Below are positions 42,350 to 51,149 of a stretch of DNA of 64,000 nucleotides, in pieces. Location of the stretch: contig JBBQNK010000017.1 in NCBI GenBank assembly GCA_038329865.1, positions 24,163 to 88,162 on the forward strand, written 5' to 3'. Position numbers and translations under genes: made by a program. The notes beneath the pieces are model-generated. The model made no database searches. It worked only from the letters and a program-made list of their open reading frames with translations, and was not told where the DNA came from. Source of the stretch: JANMES01 sp038329865 (GTDB taxonomy: Bacteria > Planctomycetota > Phycisphaerae > Tepidisphaerales > Tepidisphaeraceae). Position 1 is the stretch's first letter, and each line of letters starts with the position of its first letter.

Positions 42350-44779
42350 ATGGCTGAAACTCAGATCATCGAACGCACTCCCGAGTCGACCACGATCAAG
42401 ACCGGCAGCAACGGCCAGAAGCTGACGATCCCGAACGTGCTGCCTATCCTGCCGATCCGGAACATCGTGGTGTTTCCCGGCACGGTCATGCCGCTCAATG
42501 TCGGGCGGAAGAAGAGCAAATCGCTGCTGGACGAAGTCATGCCCGGCGAAAAAGTCATCGGCGTGATCACTCAGAAAAACCCGGACGTAGAAGATCCGCA
42601 ATACGGCGATCTGCACACCGTCGGCGTGGCGTGCATGATCTTAAAACTCTTCAAACTGCCCGACGGCAACCAGAGCATCATCGTCCACGGACTGACGCGC
42701 TTTCGCCTGCTCTCGCTTGAGCAGACCGACCCGTTCGCGCTCGGCAAGATCGAGTTGCTCGATGACACCTCCGCACCCACAGGCCCGGAGATGGACGCGC
42801 TGATCGCCAGCGTGCGCCAGCAAGCTAACCGCGTGATCGAGCTGTCGCCCAACACGCCCGATGAAGCGGCCCAGGTGCTCAACAGCATCACCAATGCTTC
42901 GGCCCTGGCGGATTTTCTCGCGGCCAACCTGCAGGCGGATACGGCCGACAAGCAGCAGATGCTCGAAGAGCTCGAAGTGGAAAAACGCCTGCGCCTAATC
43001 GCGTCGCGCCTAGCCACGCAGCTGGATGTGCTGGAACTGCAGAGCAAGATCCAGTCGCAGGTGAAAGAGAACATCGATAAATCGCAGCGGCGGTATTACC
43101 TGCAGGAGCAGCTCAAGGCGATCCGCAAGGAGCTCGGCGATTCCGACGGCGGGCCGGGCGGCGGGAGCGAGATCGACCAGCTCCGTGAAAAACTCGTCGC
43201 CGCCAAGCTGCCGGAGTTGATCATGAAAGAGGCCGAGCGCGAGCTCGGCCGGCTGGAGGCGATTCCGTCGGCCTCGCCGGAGTACGGCGTGATTCGCACT
43301 TACCTGCAAATCCTTTCCGAGTTGCCGTGGGCGCTGGAAACGACCGACAAACTCGACCTGATCGAGTCGCGGAAGATCCTCGACCGCGACCACTTCGATC
43401 TGGACAAGGTCAAACGCCGCATCATCGAATACCTGGCGGTGCGAAAGTTGAAACCCGAGGGCGGCGGCGCGATCCTGTGCTTCCTGGGTCCGCCGGGCGT
43501 CGGAAAGACAAGCCTCGGCAAGAGCATCGCCGAGGCGATGGGCCGTAAGTTCATCCGCGTTGCTCTGGGCGGCGTGCGCGACGAAGCGGACATCCGCGGC
43601 CATCGTCGCACATACATCGGCAGCATGCCGGGGCGGATCATTGCGGAGCTGCGCAAGGCCGGCACGCGCAATCCGGTCATGATGCTCGATGAAGTCGACA
43701 AGCTCGGCAATGATTTCCGCGGCGACCCGGCCAGCGCGCTGCTGGAAGTGCTCGACCCCGCACAAAATCACACGTTTACCGATCACTACCTCGACGTGCC
43801 GTTCGATTTGAGCAAGGTGCTCTTCATCGCGACGGCCAACACGATGGACAGCGTGCCCGGCCCGCTGCGCGACCGCATGGAAGTGATCGAAATTCCCGGC
43901 TACACGCAGGCGGATAAACTTCACATCGCCAAGCGCTACCTCGTGCCACGGCAGATGGAGGCGAACGGCGTCACGCTGAAGCACGTGAAATTCCAGGACG
44001 CAGCGCTGAAGGACGTGATCGAAAGCTACACGCGCGAGGCCGGTGTGCGAAGTTTGGAGCGGAATATCGGCTCGATCGCGCGCGCAGTTGCGGCCGACGT
44101 CGCGACCGGGAAGACCGACAAGGTCACGATCGACCGTCCGGCGGTTTCGAAAATCCTCGGCCCGCAGCGGTTCGAGCCGGAACTCGCCAGCCGCACCAGC
44201 GTGCCGGGCGTGGCGACCGGCATGGCTTACACGCCGGTCGGCGGGGAAATTCTCTTCATCGAAGCCACGCGCTTCCCCGGCAAGGGCGCGATCACACTCA
44301 CCGGCCAGATCGGCGACGTGATGAAAGAATCCGCGCAGGCGGCGTTCAGCCTCGTGCGCTCGCGCGCGGTGGAGTTGGGCATCGATCCCAAGCTGCTGGC
44401 CGAGAGCGATATTCACATTCACGTCCCTGCCGGCGCCGTGCCGAAGGACGGCCCCAGCGCCGGCGTGGCAATGTTCACCGCGCTGGCGTCGCTGCTGCTC
44501 AATCGCCCGGTGCACCATGATGTCGCCATGACCGGCGAGATCACCCTGCGCGGCCTGGTGCTGCCGATCGGCGGCTTAAAGGAAAAAACCCTCGCCGCCC
44601 GCCGGGCCGGCATTCGGCAGGTGATCGTGCCCAAGCGAAACGAAAAAGACCTCCCGGATATCCCCGAGGAAGTCCGCAAGTCGCTGAAATTCCATTTCGT
44701 CTCGAACATCGATGAAGTGATGGAATTTGCCCTCGGCCCGGTGAAAGGTAAGAAAGCGGCGAAAGGCGGGAAGGGCTGA
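42350..44779 (+). CDS. lon: ATP-dependent protease Lon
   Basis: 809 residues. The N-terminal LON substrate domain (LPILPIRNIVVFPGTVMPL) is followed by a coiled-coil linker and the AAA+ module with Walker A GPPGVGKTS (Lys386) and RTYIGSMPG. The protease domain carries the Ser703/Lys746 dyad (PKDGPSAGVAM and GGLKEKTLAARR). It degrades misfolded and regulatory proteins in the cytoplasm. The ATG at 42350 has no good Shine-Dalgarno (ccaattaaa) and lies just after a strong palindrome, so initiation may be regulated or leaderless from a promoter within the repeat. STAS and other small genes follow. Confidence 0.97.
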   Translation: MAETQIIERTPESTTIKTGSNGQKLTIPNVLPILPIRNIVVFPGTVMPLNVGRKKSKSLLDEVMPGEKVIGVITQKNPDVEDPQYGDLHTVGVACMILKLFKLPDGNQSIIVHGLTRFRLLSLEQTDPFALGKIELLDDTSAPTGPEMDALIASVRQQANRVIELSPNTPDEAAQVLNSITNASALADFLAANLQADTADKQQMLEELEVEKRLRLIASRLATQLDVLELQSKIQSQVKENIDKSQRRYYLQEQLKAIRKELGDSDGGPGGGSEIDQLREKLVAAKLPELIMKEAERELGRLEAIPSASPEYGVIRTYLQILSELPWALETTDKLDLIESRKILDRDHFDLDKVKRRIIEYLAVRKLKPEGGGAILCFLGPPGVGKTSLGKSIAEAMGRKFIRVALGGVRDEADIRGHRRTYIGSMPGRIIAELRKAGTRNPVMMLDEVDKLGNDFRGDPASALLEVLDPAQNHTFTDHYLDVPFDLSKVLFIATANTMDSVPGPLRDRMEVIEIPGYTQADKLHIAKRYLVPRQMEANGVTLKHVKFQDAALKDVIESYTREAGVRSLERNIGSIARAVAADVATGKTDKVTIDRPAVSKILGPQRFEPELASRTSVPGVATGMAYTPVGGEILFIEATRFPGKGAITLTGQIGDVMKESAQAAFSLVRSRAVELGIDPKLLAESDIHIHVPAGAVPKDGPSAGVAMFTALASLLLNRPVHHDVAMTGEITLRGLVLPIGGLKEKTLAARRAGIRQVIVPKRNEKDLPDIPEEVRKSLKFHFVSNIDEVMEFALGPVKGKKAAKGGKG

Positions 44780-44785
44780 CAGGAA

Positions 44786-44845
44786 GAATTTGCAATTGGA
44801 ATCCCGCATTTCGATCGCAAATTGCGATTTGAAAATTGCAAATTC
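44786..44845. repeat. Inverted repeat gaatttgcaatt with inner palindrome
   Basis: GAATTTGCAATT (44786-44797) and its complement (44834-44845). An inner atcgcaaattgcgat palindrome lies between them. It starts seven bases after the lon stop and precedes the STAS gene. The wording (ttgcaattg) recurs in the element at 54444-54506. Confidence 0.75.
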
Positions 44846-44890
44846 AATTCCCCTTGCACGTTCGCCCGCTTCCGAGGACATTGTCTCTTT

Positions 44891-45250
44891 ATGAGTAGCC
44901 CGCATTACACGATTTTAACGATCGAAAAGTACACCGTCGTTGAGTTCCGCACGGCCTCGCTGATGGATCCGATGGTCCTCGAAACCATCGCGCAAAGCCT
45001 GTATGAACTGGTCGACGTTCAGGACAAACGGCTGCTCGTGCTCGATTTCGAACAGGTGCAATACCTCTCGAGCCAGGCGATCGGCATCATCCTTACGCTC
45101 AACAAAAAGCTCAGCGGCCTTAAACATACAAGCTTCGTGCTGTGCGGCGTGGGTCCGAAGTTAATGGAGCTTGTGAAGATCACGCGGCTGGATCGGATTT
45201 TGAAGATCAAGCCGTCGCAGAAGGAAGCGGTCAAGGTATTGCCGAACTGA
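44891..45250 (+). CDS. STAS domain protein, anti-sigma factor antagonist-like
   Basis: 119 residues from ATG 44891 (MSSPHYTILTIEKYTVVEF). The single STAS domain shows LLVLDFEQVQYLSSQAIGIILTLNKKL, where the serine pair LSSQ corresponds to the phosphorylation site of SpoIIAA/RsbV proteins. It could bind an anti-sigma kinase and be dephosphorylated by SpoIIE-type phosphatases such as the one at 13654. No RsbW kinase is nearby. It follows lon and precedes an exported PDZ-like protein by 25 bases, suggesting co-transcription. Confidence 0.88.
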   Translation: MSSPHYTILTIEKYTVVEFRTASLMDPMVLETIAQSLYELVDVQDKRLLVLDFEQVQYLSSQAIGIILTLNKKLSGLKHTSFVLCGVGPKLMELVKITRLDRILKIKPSQKEAVKVLPN

Positions 45251-45275
45251 CGGGGGATTTTTCCGGAGGTGTTTC

Positions 45276-45821
45276 ATGCGATACGCATTCGGACTGGTCG
45301 GATTGCTGGTGGGGTTTGCGATCATCCTGTGGCTGATGAGCGGGAATGCCCAGACCGCCATCGAGGCGCGCAATAAGGTCGATCCACAACTCAAGCAACT
45401 GGCGGGGCAGGCATCGGACGGAACTCGTGCCGAGAAATCCGCGTCGCTTCAGCCGCAGCATGACTCGAGCGGGAAATTCACCGGCCTGCTGGTGTTCGAT
45501 ATCGTTCCCGGCGGAGCTTATCAGACGCATTTCGGGCTCAGGCAGTATGACTTGATCGTGCAGGTCGGGCCGCTCGATCTTCGCGCGCAGGATGAAGGGA
45601 TGGCGCAGGCGTTGATGATCGAGTCATTCCAGCGGAACCAGGACCTGGTGGTGTTGCGAGGCGGCAAGCGAATGACGCTCCCGGAACCCGCCGGCGCGCC
45701 GACCGCCACCGCATCGCCCGCCGCGCCAGGCGCGCCCGCCACGCCGTCGCCGAGCAAGCCGCCCGCGTCTCATGGGCTGCAGGGGCAGTTGGAGTCGATT
45801 CAGAACATCCCAACCCACTAA
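45276..45821 (+). CDS. Membrane-anchored PDZ-like protein
   Basis: 181 residues. One helix (about residues 4-21, AFGLVGLLVGFAIILWLM) is followed by an outer segment with GLLVFDIVPGGAYQTHFGLRQYDLIVQVG. This matches the carboxylate-loop, strand and helix pattern of a degenerate PDZ domain. The C-terminal 55 residues are Pro/Ala-rich. A GGAGGT ribosome site precedes the ATG. Adjacent genes are the STAS protein (25 bases upstream) and a membrane transferase (121 bases downstream). Function is unknown. Confidence 0.68.
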   Translation: MRYAFGLVGLLVGFAIILWLMSGNAQTAIEARNKVDPQLKQLAGQASDGTRAEKSASLQPQHDSSGKFTGLLVFDIVPGGAYQTHFGLRQYDLIVQVGPLDLRAQDEGMAQALMIESFQRNQDLVVLRGGKRMTLPEPAGAPTATASPAAPGAPATPSPSKPPASHGLQGQLESIQNIPTH

Positions 45822-45942
45822 AACATGAGGATTCTGCCTCCAAAACTGCCGATGGAAGAGATGAAGAAACGACCATTTCGCAGTGCATGGCGATGAATTC
45901 GTGCTCGGTGCGGTGGTCGTTTTGGTCCCGGGAGAATTCTGA

Positions 45943-47430
45943 ATGAGATGGAACGCCTGGGCAGCTTTGGTGATCGCCATGCTTGCCGGGCTGCTGCTCT
46001 GGATCTTCCTGCTGCGCGGGCCGGCGATTCTGGACAGCGACTCATCGCTCATCCTCGGGCAGTTGCTGCTGGGCATGGGGATCGTCTCCATCGCCGGGCT
46101 GATTTTTTCCACGCCTGCCAACGCGATCCGGTTTACGCGATCGCAGAGTCACTCGATCATCATTTGCGGCACGGTCGTCGTTCAAATCGCGGCGCTGATG
46201 ATGCTTTGGCCGGCGCTGTCGTCCGATCTCGCGCGGTACCGGCTCGACGGGCTGACATGGCTCTCGGGTAATTCGCCGTACGCCGTCACACCGCGTGAGG
46301 TGTTTTCGAAGAGCCAGATCGACGCGCTCGACCGTGCCGTTCCCATGAGCGATTTTCACTCGATCTATCCGCCGGTGGCGCAAACGGTTTTCATCGCCGC
46401 GCGCGCCGTGGAGATGGTCGCGTTCGGCCCGGCAAAGCTACTGAGTCGTCCCGCGCCGTTGGCGGCTTCGCGCTGGCGGCCGACGCTGGCGGACGTTTCG
46501 TGGGTGCACCACGGGCTGGTGCTGCGTACCATCATGTCAGCCGCGACGATCGGCTGCGTGCTGGTGCTGCTGCGATTGCTCAAGCACACCGACCGCACAC
46601 CGTGGCTGGCCGTGCTGTTCGCGTGGAACCCGCTGGTGGTCCTGGAGACCGCCGGCTCGGGGCACGTCGATATCATCGGCGTGCTGTTGTTGCTGGTCAT
46701 GCTGCGGATGATCCAAAAGCAGAATTTCACGCTGGCCACGCTCGCGCTCTGCCTGGCGTGCGGCGTGAAGCCGATGGCGATTCTCCTTTCGCCGATTCTC
46801 ATCCGCCAGATTTCAGAACTGCGCGACTGGAAGATCGCCCAACGATCGATCGGCATTGCCGCGCTCACGCTGGCGCTGGTGTTCGTACCCATCTTGCTCG
46901 TGCAGCACGGCTACCGCGGGTGGATCGTGCAGCTCAATCTCACATCGCATTGGGTGGAAATAAACGGCGTGTTCCACTCGCTGGGGCATTGGCTGATCGG
47001 GCAGACGTGGATGACTTCCAACTCGCGCGTACTGGTGCAACTCCTCACGCCACTTGTGGCCGCCGGCACGCTGTTGTGGGCGATTCTCAAACGCCTGCCG
47101 ATCGAAGACGCCGGGTATTGGCTGATGCTCGGGCCGCTGCTCGTCGCGCCGGCGGTCTTTCCGTGCTCGATTCTTTGGCCGCTCTGCTTTGTGCCGGTGA
47201 TGTGCCTGTCCCGCGGATGGACTGCATTGACCTGGTCCGCAACGGCCGCGCTGGTGTATGCGGCGTGGCATCAGCCGGCGGTGTTTCAAGTGCCTGGAAA
47301 GCTTCTCGTCGCGGAATACCTGCCGGTGGCGATTGCGCTGGCGGTGGAATTGTGGGATGCCTGGGTCGATTCACCGGCGCGCGGCCAGGCGGACGTGCCT
47401 TCCATTTCGAGTCATGGCCTTGCCGCCTGA
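45943..47430 (+). CDS. Polytopic membrane protein, GT87/mannosyltransferase-like
   Basis: 495 residues with about eleven hydrophobic helices. The loop after helix 3 (SSDLARYRLDGLTWLSGNSPYAV) and the FHSIYPPVAQTVF block resemble GT87-like polyprenyl-phosphate mannosyltransferases, in which an Asp in the first large external loop is catalytic. WNPLVVLETAGSGHVDIIGVLLLLVMLRM is another family-like segment. The ATG has a GGGAGAA ribosome site. It lies 121 bases after the PDZ-like gene. Sugar and acceptor are unknown. Confidence 0.75.
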   Translation: MRWNAWAALVIAMLAGLLLWIFLLRGPAILDSDSSLILGQLLLGMGIVSIAGLIFSTPANAIRFTRSQSHSIIICGTVVVQIAALMMLWPALSSDLARYRLDGLTWLSGNSPYAVTPREVFSKSQIDALDRAVPMSDFHSIYPPVAQTVFIAARAVEMVAFGPAKLLSRPAPLAASRWRPTLADVSWVHHGLVLRTIMSAATIGCVLVLLRLLKHTDRTPWLAVLFAWNPLVVLETAGSGHVDIIGVLLLLVMLRMIQKQNFTLATLALCLACGVKPMAILLSPILIRQISELRDWKIAQRSIGIAALTLALVFVPILLVQHGYRGWIVQLNLTSHWVEINGVFHSLGHWLIGQTWMTSNSRVLVQLLTPLVAAGTLLWAILKRLPIEDAGYWLMLGPLLVAPAVFPCSILWPLCFVPVMCLSRGWTALTWSATAALVYAAWHQPAVFQVPGKLLVAEYLPVAIALAVELWDAWVDSPARGQADVPSISSHGLAA

Positions 47431-47497
47431 TGCAGCAAAAACAGATTCACTTCAGCCGTAGAGTGATCCCGCGGTACTCCGAAGGATTTGGCATTTC

Positions 47498-47560
47498 GTG
47501 TAGCCGGCGAGCTTGCTCGCCGTAGAAACGCCGAACGGCGAGCAAGCTCGCCGGCTACAC
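47498..47560. repeat. Paired hairpin repeat with perfect 25-base arms, GTGTAGCCGGCGAGC family
   Basis: Arms 47498-47522 and 47536-47560 are exact inverted copies with a 13-base centre. Each arm self-folds (CGGCGAGC-tt-GCTCGCCG). Just in front (47466-47491, gatcccgcggtactccgaaggatttgg) lies one arm of the cgtcatcctgaggtactcc family. The gap between convergent genes thus holds pieces of two families. Confidence 0.9.
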
Positions 47561-47649
47561 AGAGGATTGGATCTTAGGTTGACGCTACACTTGAAGTCGG
47601 TCTGCTTGCCGCGCCGCGTTTCGCGGATTGCCCCGGTGCATTGTGAGCG

Positions 47650-49218
47650 TTATTTCCGCGTCAGCGTCATCACCGGCCGAACACCTTCAACGTCGGCAAG
47701 CTTCGCCGTGGTAGCATCTATAAACTTTATGGTGAACTGCACCGGCGGACCTTCAGTTCCCACGTATCGGTCGATGATCATGCTGTCAGCCGTTGCGGAA
47801 ACGAAATTCCACTTGCCGCCGCCTTCCATTGCCTGTCCGTTCATCTTGAGTGCCGCGGTCCAGGTGCCGTCGGCTTTCCATGTCATATCGCCGGTCGTGC
47901 CGTCGGTGCTTTGGATCGACCACGTGCCGAGTAGCTTCTTCTTCATGGAATCGGAAGTGTTCACGACGGCGTCGAGCACCATCTTCTTCCGCATTACGGC
48001 CACCATGTCCGAAGGTTCGAGCGCTTCGATATCTTTCCCGGCGAGCGGCACTCGGCCGTATCGCTTGGCCTCTACGAACATGGGCGAATCTTCCGGGATT
48101 TTCGCCGGAAGGACTTTCAGATCAGGCAGCGCTGAAGGATCGATATCGAACAAGAAATCGGCGGCCTTATCCGCCTGAACGAAAAGAAAATCGTCCGGCT
48201 TGTTCACCATCAACGTCTTGCCGCCTTCGACCGTGCCGAGCGGGAAATATTCCCTGTACCTCAGTTGACCGTCGACATTCACCTCCGCCACCAGGCGAAC
48301 CGCGCCGGTGGAGACGCGGGTGATGCGGTCGGTGTCAGTCGCATCGAGCTTGAACTGCACGCGAACGACCAGCAACACGTGGGTCGGGTCGTTCAGCACC
48401 TTGTCGAGTTTATCGTCGTCGCCGCGCTTGCGTAGCGTGGCCAATTCCGAATCGACCTGCGGAATGGATTTGACCGTGTAAACCCCGAGCACGCTGACTA
48501 CTTCGGACCCGACGACCGGCTGGGCGGAACGCTTGGCGCCCAGTTCAATGCCGATGCGGTTGCCGAACAACTCCTGCAGGTAATCGGGGTGAATCCGCGC
48601 GAAAGGCTGCACGCCGGCGGTCGAGCCTCCGTTGCTGGTGTGGTAGACGAAGCCGAGAACCAGATCGTCGAGCGGCAGACCGACGAGCGATTCGTGGCCT
48701 GCTTCCTTGCCGCCGGGAGCGGTGCTGATGTAGTAGCCGTTGAGCTCGTCGTAGACGGTGCGGTCGGCATTCTGGTGTTCGCTGATCGGCACGCCGATAG
48801 GCTGCGGCGGGCGGATTTGGTAGCGCGAATAACCGCCGATACTCGCCGCGAAGGGCATCGCCTGCGCCGCCACGGCTATCAGCCCCAGCGCGAGTATACC
48901 GACGATCAGCCCCATGATCGCGCCGCCGACTTTGTCGAGCGTAGGGGGCATGCGAACGTTCCCCGAGACGAGTTTATCGAAGATCAGCCGGAGAAATATG
49001 TAAGTCAGCGAGAACAGTGCGACGAGCACCATTGCGTGCGCGTCGTCAGCGAATTTGCCGGGGTTCAGCATCGTTACGATCGGCTCGTAATACGTGAACG
49101 CAACCAGCACGCTTACGGCGGCGAGGACGGCGCTGATCGTCGCGCTGAAAAATCCCTGCAGGTAGTGGAAGAACGCTACCGCCAGGACCAGGAGCATGAG
49201 GAAAATGCTGAGAATCAT
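47650..49218 (-). CDS. CvpA-like membrane protein with long external C-terminal domain
   Basis: 522 residues. The first about 150 residues hold four hydrophobic helices in the CvpA/colicin V production pattern (MILSIFLMLLVLAVAFFHYLQGFFSATISAV; later LDKVGGAIMGLIVGILALGLIAV). The remaining about 370 residues are soluble, with mixed beta strands and a final block WKADGTWTAALKMNGQAMEGGGKWNFV like a small lipocalin-type module. It is 20 bases downstream of the PilB-like gene on the same strand, so these two probably form an operon. The N-terminal family call is moderately sure; the rest is unknown. Confidence 0.7.
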   Translation of the reverse strand: MILSIFLMLLVLAVAFFHYLQGFFSATISAVLAAVSVLVAFTYYEPIVTMLNPGKFADDAHAMVLVALFSLTYIFLRLIFDKLVSGNVRMPPTLDKVGGAIMGLIVGILALGLIAVAAQAMPFAASIGGYSRYQIRPPQPIGVPISEHQNADRTVYDELNGYYISTAPGGKEAGHESLVGLPLDDLVLGFVYHTSNGGSTAGVQPFARIHPDYLQELFGNRIGIELGAKRSAQPVVGSEVVSVLGVYTVKSIPQVDSELATLRKRGDDDKLDKVLNDPTHVLLVVRVQFKLDATDTDRITRVSTGAVRLVAEVNVDGQLRYREYFPLGTVEGGKTLMVNKPDDFLFVQADKAADFLFDIDPSALPDLKVLPAKIPEDSPMFVEAKRYGRVPLAGKDIEALEPSDMVAVMRKKMVLDAVVNTSDSMKKKLLGTWSIQSTDGTTGDMTWKADGTWTAALKMNGQAMEGGGKWNFVSATADSMIIDRYVGTEGPPVQFTIKFIDATTAKLADVEGVRPVMTLTRK

Positions 49219-49238
49219 AGGGCTCGTGGGTTAAGTGA

Positions 49239-50936
49239 CTATCTCTGGACCGGCTGAGCCGTACCGCGCGACGGCGGCGGCGGATTGGGGCTCTCGCCAT
49301 CGGCCTTGAGCACGCGGAGCACTTCCTGCACGCTCGTGTCTCCCTTTTCCACCAGCAGCAGCGCCTGCTCCTGCAGATACTTCGCCCGCTGCTTGCGGAA
49401 CGCCATCTTCAACTGCGTCGGCGATGCACCGGCCAGCACGGCCTGCTTGGCGTCTTCGTCGATCACGAACAATTCGAAAAATCCAGTTCGGCCCTTGTAG
49501 TGCAGCTCGTCGCAGAACTCGCAGAGAATCGTATTCCCCTTCGGGTCCTTCAACGGCTGCGTGCGGGCCTGATACAGCTTGCTGACGCGATCGGGATCCA
49601 TGTTGAGCTTGCGAAGCGTGGCCGGGTCGGGCGCGTAGCCGATTTTGCAGGCATTGCAGAGTACTCGCAGTGTGCGGCCGGAGATGACGAGAATCAGCTG
49701 CTCCAGCGCGAGATTGTCATCGCCGACCAGCTTTCGCCATTGCGACAGCGCCTCAAGCGTGCTCCCGGCCCGCAGGCCCACGTAAACACGCTTTCCCTTT
49801 TTGGCAAATTTCACCAGTTGTTGGGCTGACTTCGGATCCTGCAGCGAGGACATCATGATCGTGTCGGGATCCTGGTCGATCACCCAGCTGACCTGCTTGG
49901 CCTCATCGGTCCCGGAGGCGTTCGGATCGAGCTTGTTCTGCGTGATGCCTTCCAGGTCGATCGGCGCGTCGCGCTCGATGGTGTGAATGTGCGTGAGAAA
50001 CGCGTCGTGCCCGCGGAGGATTCCGTAAAGCATCGACCGCAGCCCCATGCCGCGCGGCGCTGATACCAGCACGATGCCGGCGTTGGCGCTGATCGTGTCT
50101 TTCAGCAGCTCCAGCTGCTCCGGGCCGAACCCCAGTTGATCGAGCTTGAGGTTGTGGCGTTTTTTCACTTCCGACGCGAGCGTCATCTGCTCGCCGGCGT
50201 TTGAGCCGCGGGTCTTGACTTCGAGTTCTATCTTCTTGCCCGCGCAGACCACCTTAAGCGTGCCGGTCTGCGGCTTACGCTTGTCGGTCAGGTCCATGCC
50301 GGCCTTGCCCTTGATGTACGTGATGACATCGGCACCAACGTCGCGAGTCACGGTCGTCCCGCGATAGCCGAAACCATCGACAACGAACCGGACCGAAGTG
50401 CCTTCTTCGCCCGGGGCCAGCTCGATCAGCTCGGCCCCGCGTTTGAGTGGGCTGGCGAACAACTGCTGCACCGCGATGTAGGTGTTGGCCTCCGGCGATT
50501 CGGTGGCGGGGGCAGGCAGAAGGTTGCCGTTCTTGTTGACGAACTGCACTTCGCCGGCCACTTCCTGGACGATGCGGTCGCCTTTCTTCATCCCCTTGCC
50601 GATGTTTTTGATTTCGCCCTTAAGGTCGCTCAGCCCGACTTTCTGGTGTCGCATCCCCAAGTACACGCCTGCTTCAACGAGCATGACAAAGATCAGCACG
50701 AGAAACGCAACTGCGAATCCGGGGAGAAGAAAAAACAGCGCGAAACCAATCGCAAGGCCGGCGACCAAGCCGGTGTTGATGCCTTCGCGAGGAAGGTGCG
50801 CGACGGGAGCGTCCTTATCGACCCACGTCAGCAGCCGGGTCCAGAAACCCAGGACGATCAGAACCGCCAGCAATTTAAAGGGATTCGCATAATTCCCACC
50901 CGCCGGCGAGGCTGCCAACAGCTCGATCAAGGCCAT
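49239..50936 (-). CDS. Membrane-anchored degenerate PilB/GspE-like protein (predicted inactive ATPase)
   Basis: 565 residues from ATG 50936 with AGGAGA upstream. Two hydrophobic stretches near residues 20-40 and 58-95 are fused to a GspE/PilB-type core (N2 and C domains). The expected Walker A GPTGSGKTT is APRGMGLRS (293-301): the Lys and Thr are lost. The Walker B/GEIRD motif is MMSSLQD (361-367), and the His box LHTN is LRAG. The C-terminal zinc motif is kept (Cys427/430 and Cys472/475), as is the alignable ERDAPIDLEGITQNKLDP region (PilB EDPVE...INQ). It is likely a scaffold or regulator rather than a motor. Neighbours are a Ser/Thr kinase upstream and a CvpA-like protein 20 bases downstream. 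Confidence 0.82.
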   Translation of the reverse strand: MALIELLAASPAGGNYANPFKLLAVLIVLGFWTRLLTWVDKDAPVAHLPREGINTGLVAGLAIGFALFFLLPGFAVAFLVLIFVMLVEAGVYLGMRHQKVGLSDLKGEIKNIGKGMKKGDRIVQEVAGEVQFVNKNGNLLPAPATESPEANTYIAVQQLFASPLKRGAELIELAPGEEGTSVRFVVDGFGYRGTTVTRDVGADVITYIKGKAGMDLTDKRKPQTGTLKVVCAGKKIELEVKTRGSNAGEQMTLASEVKKRHNLKLDQLGFGPEQLELLKDTISANAGIVLVSAPRGMGLRSMLYGILRGHDAFLTHIHTIERDAPIDLEGITQNKLDPNASGTDEAKQVSWVIDQDPDTIMMSSLQDPKSAQQLVKFAKKGKRVYVGLRAGSTLEALSQWRKLVGDDNLALEQLILVISGRTLRVLCNACKIGYAPDPATLRKLNMDPDRVSKLYQARTQPLKDPKGNTILCEFCDELHYKGRTGFFELFVIDEDAKQAVLAGASPTQLKMAFRKQRAKYLQEQALLLVEKGDTSVQEVLRVLKADGESPNPPPPSRGTAQPVQR

Positions 50937-51149
50937 GAGGTCTCCTGCGTGCTCGTTCCCCGCCAATCATAGGCACGGGAAGGATTTATGATTGTAATGA
51001 TTCATCCCACTCACGCCAACGGAATGGCTCGGCTGCGTCAGAAGAATTCGGCGCTTCACGATGGGCAACCATGCAATCAACCGATTGCCGGCAGCGGAGG
51101 GGCGAGCAGCGAGGTGATCTATGTGAGTCGAGAGCTTGGCAGCGAGTCC

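Noticed and set aside
43010..44518. Minus-strand ORF (502 codons) opposite lon
   Set aside because: Antisense shadow of the Lon AAA+ and protease domains.
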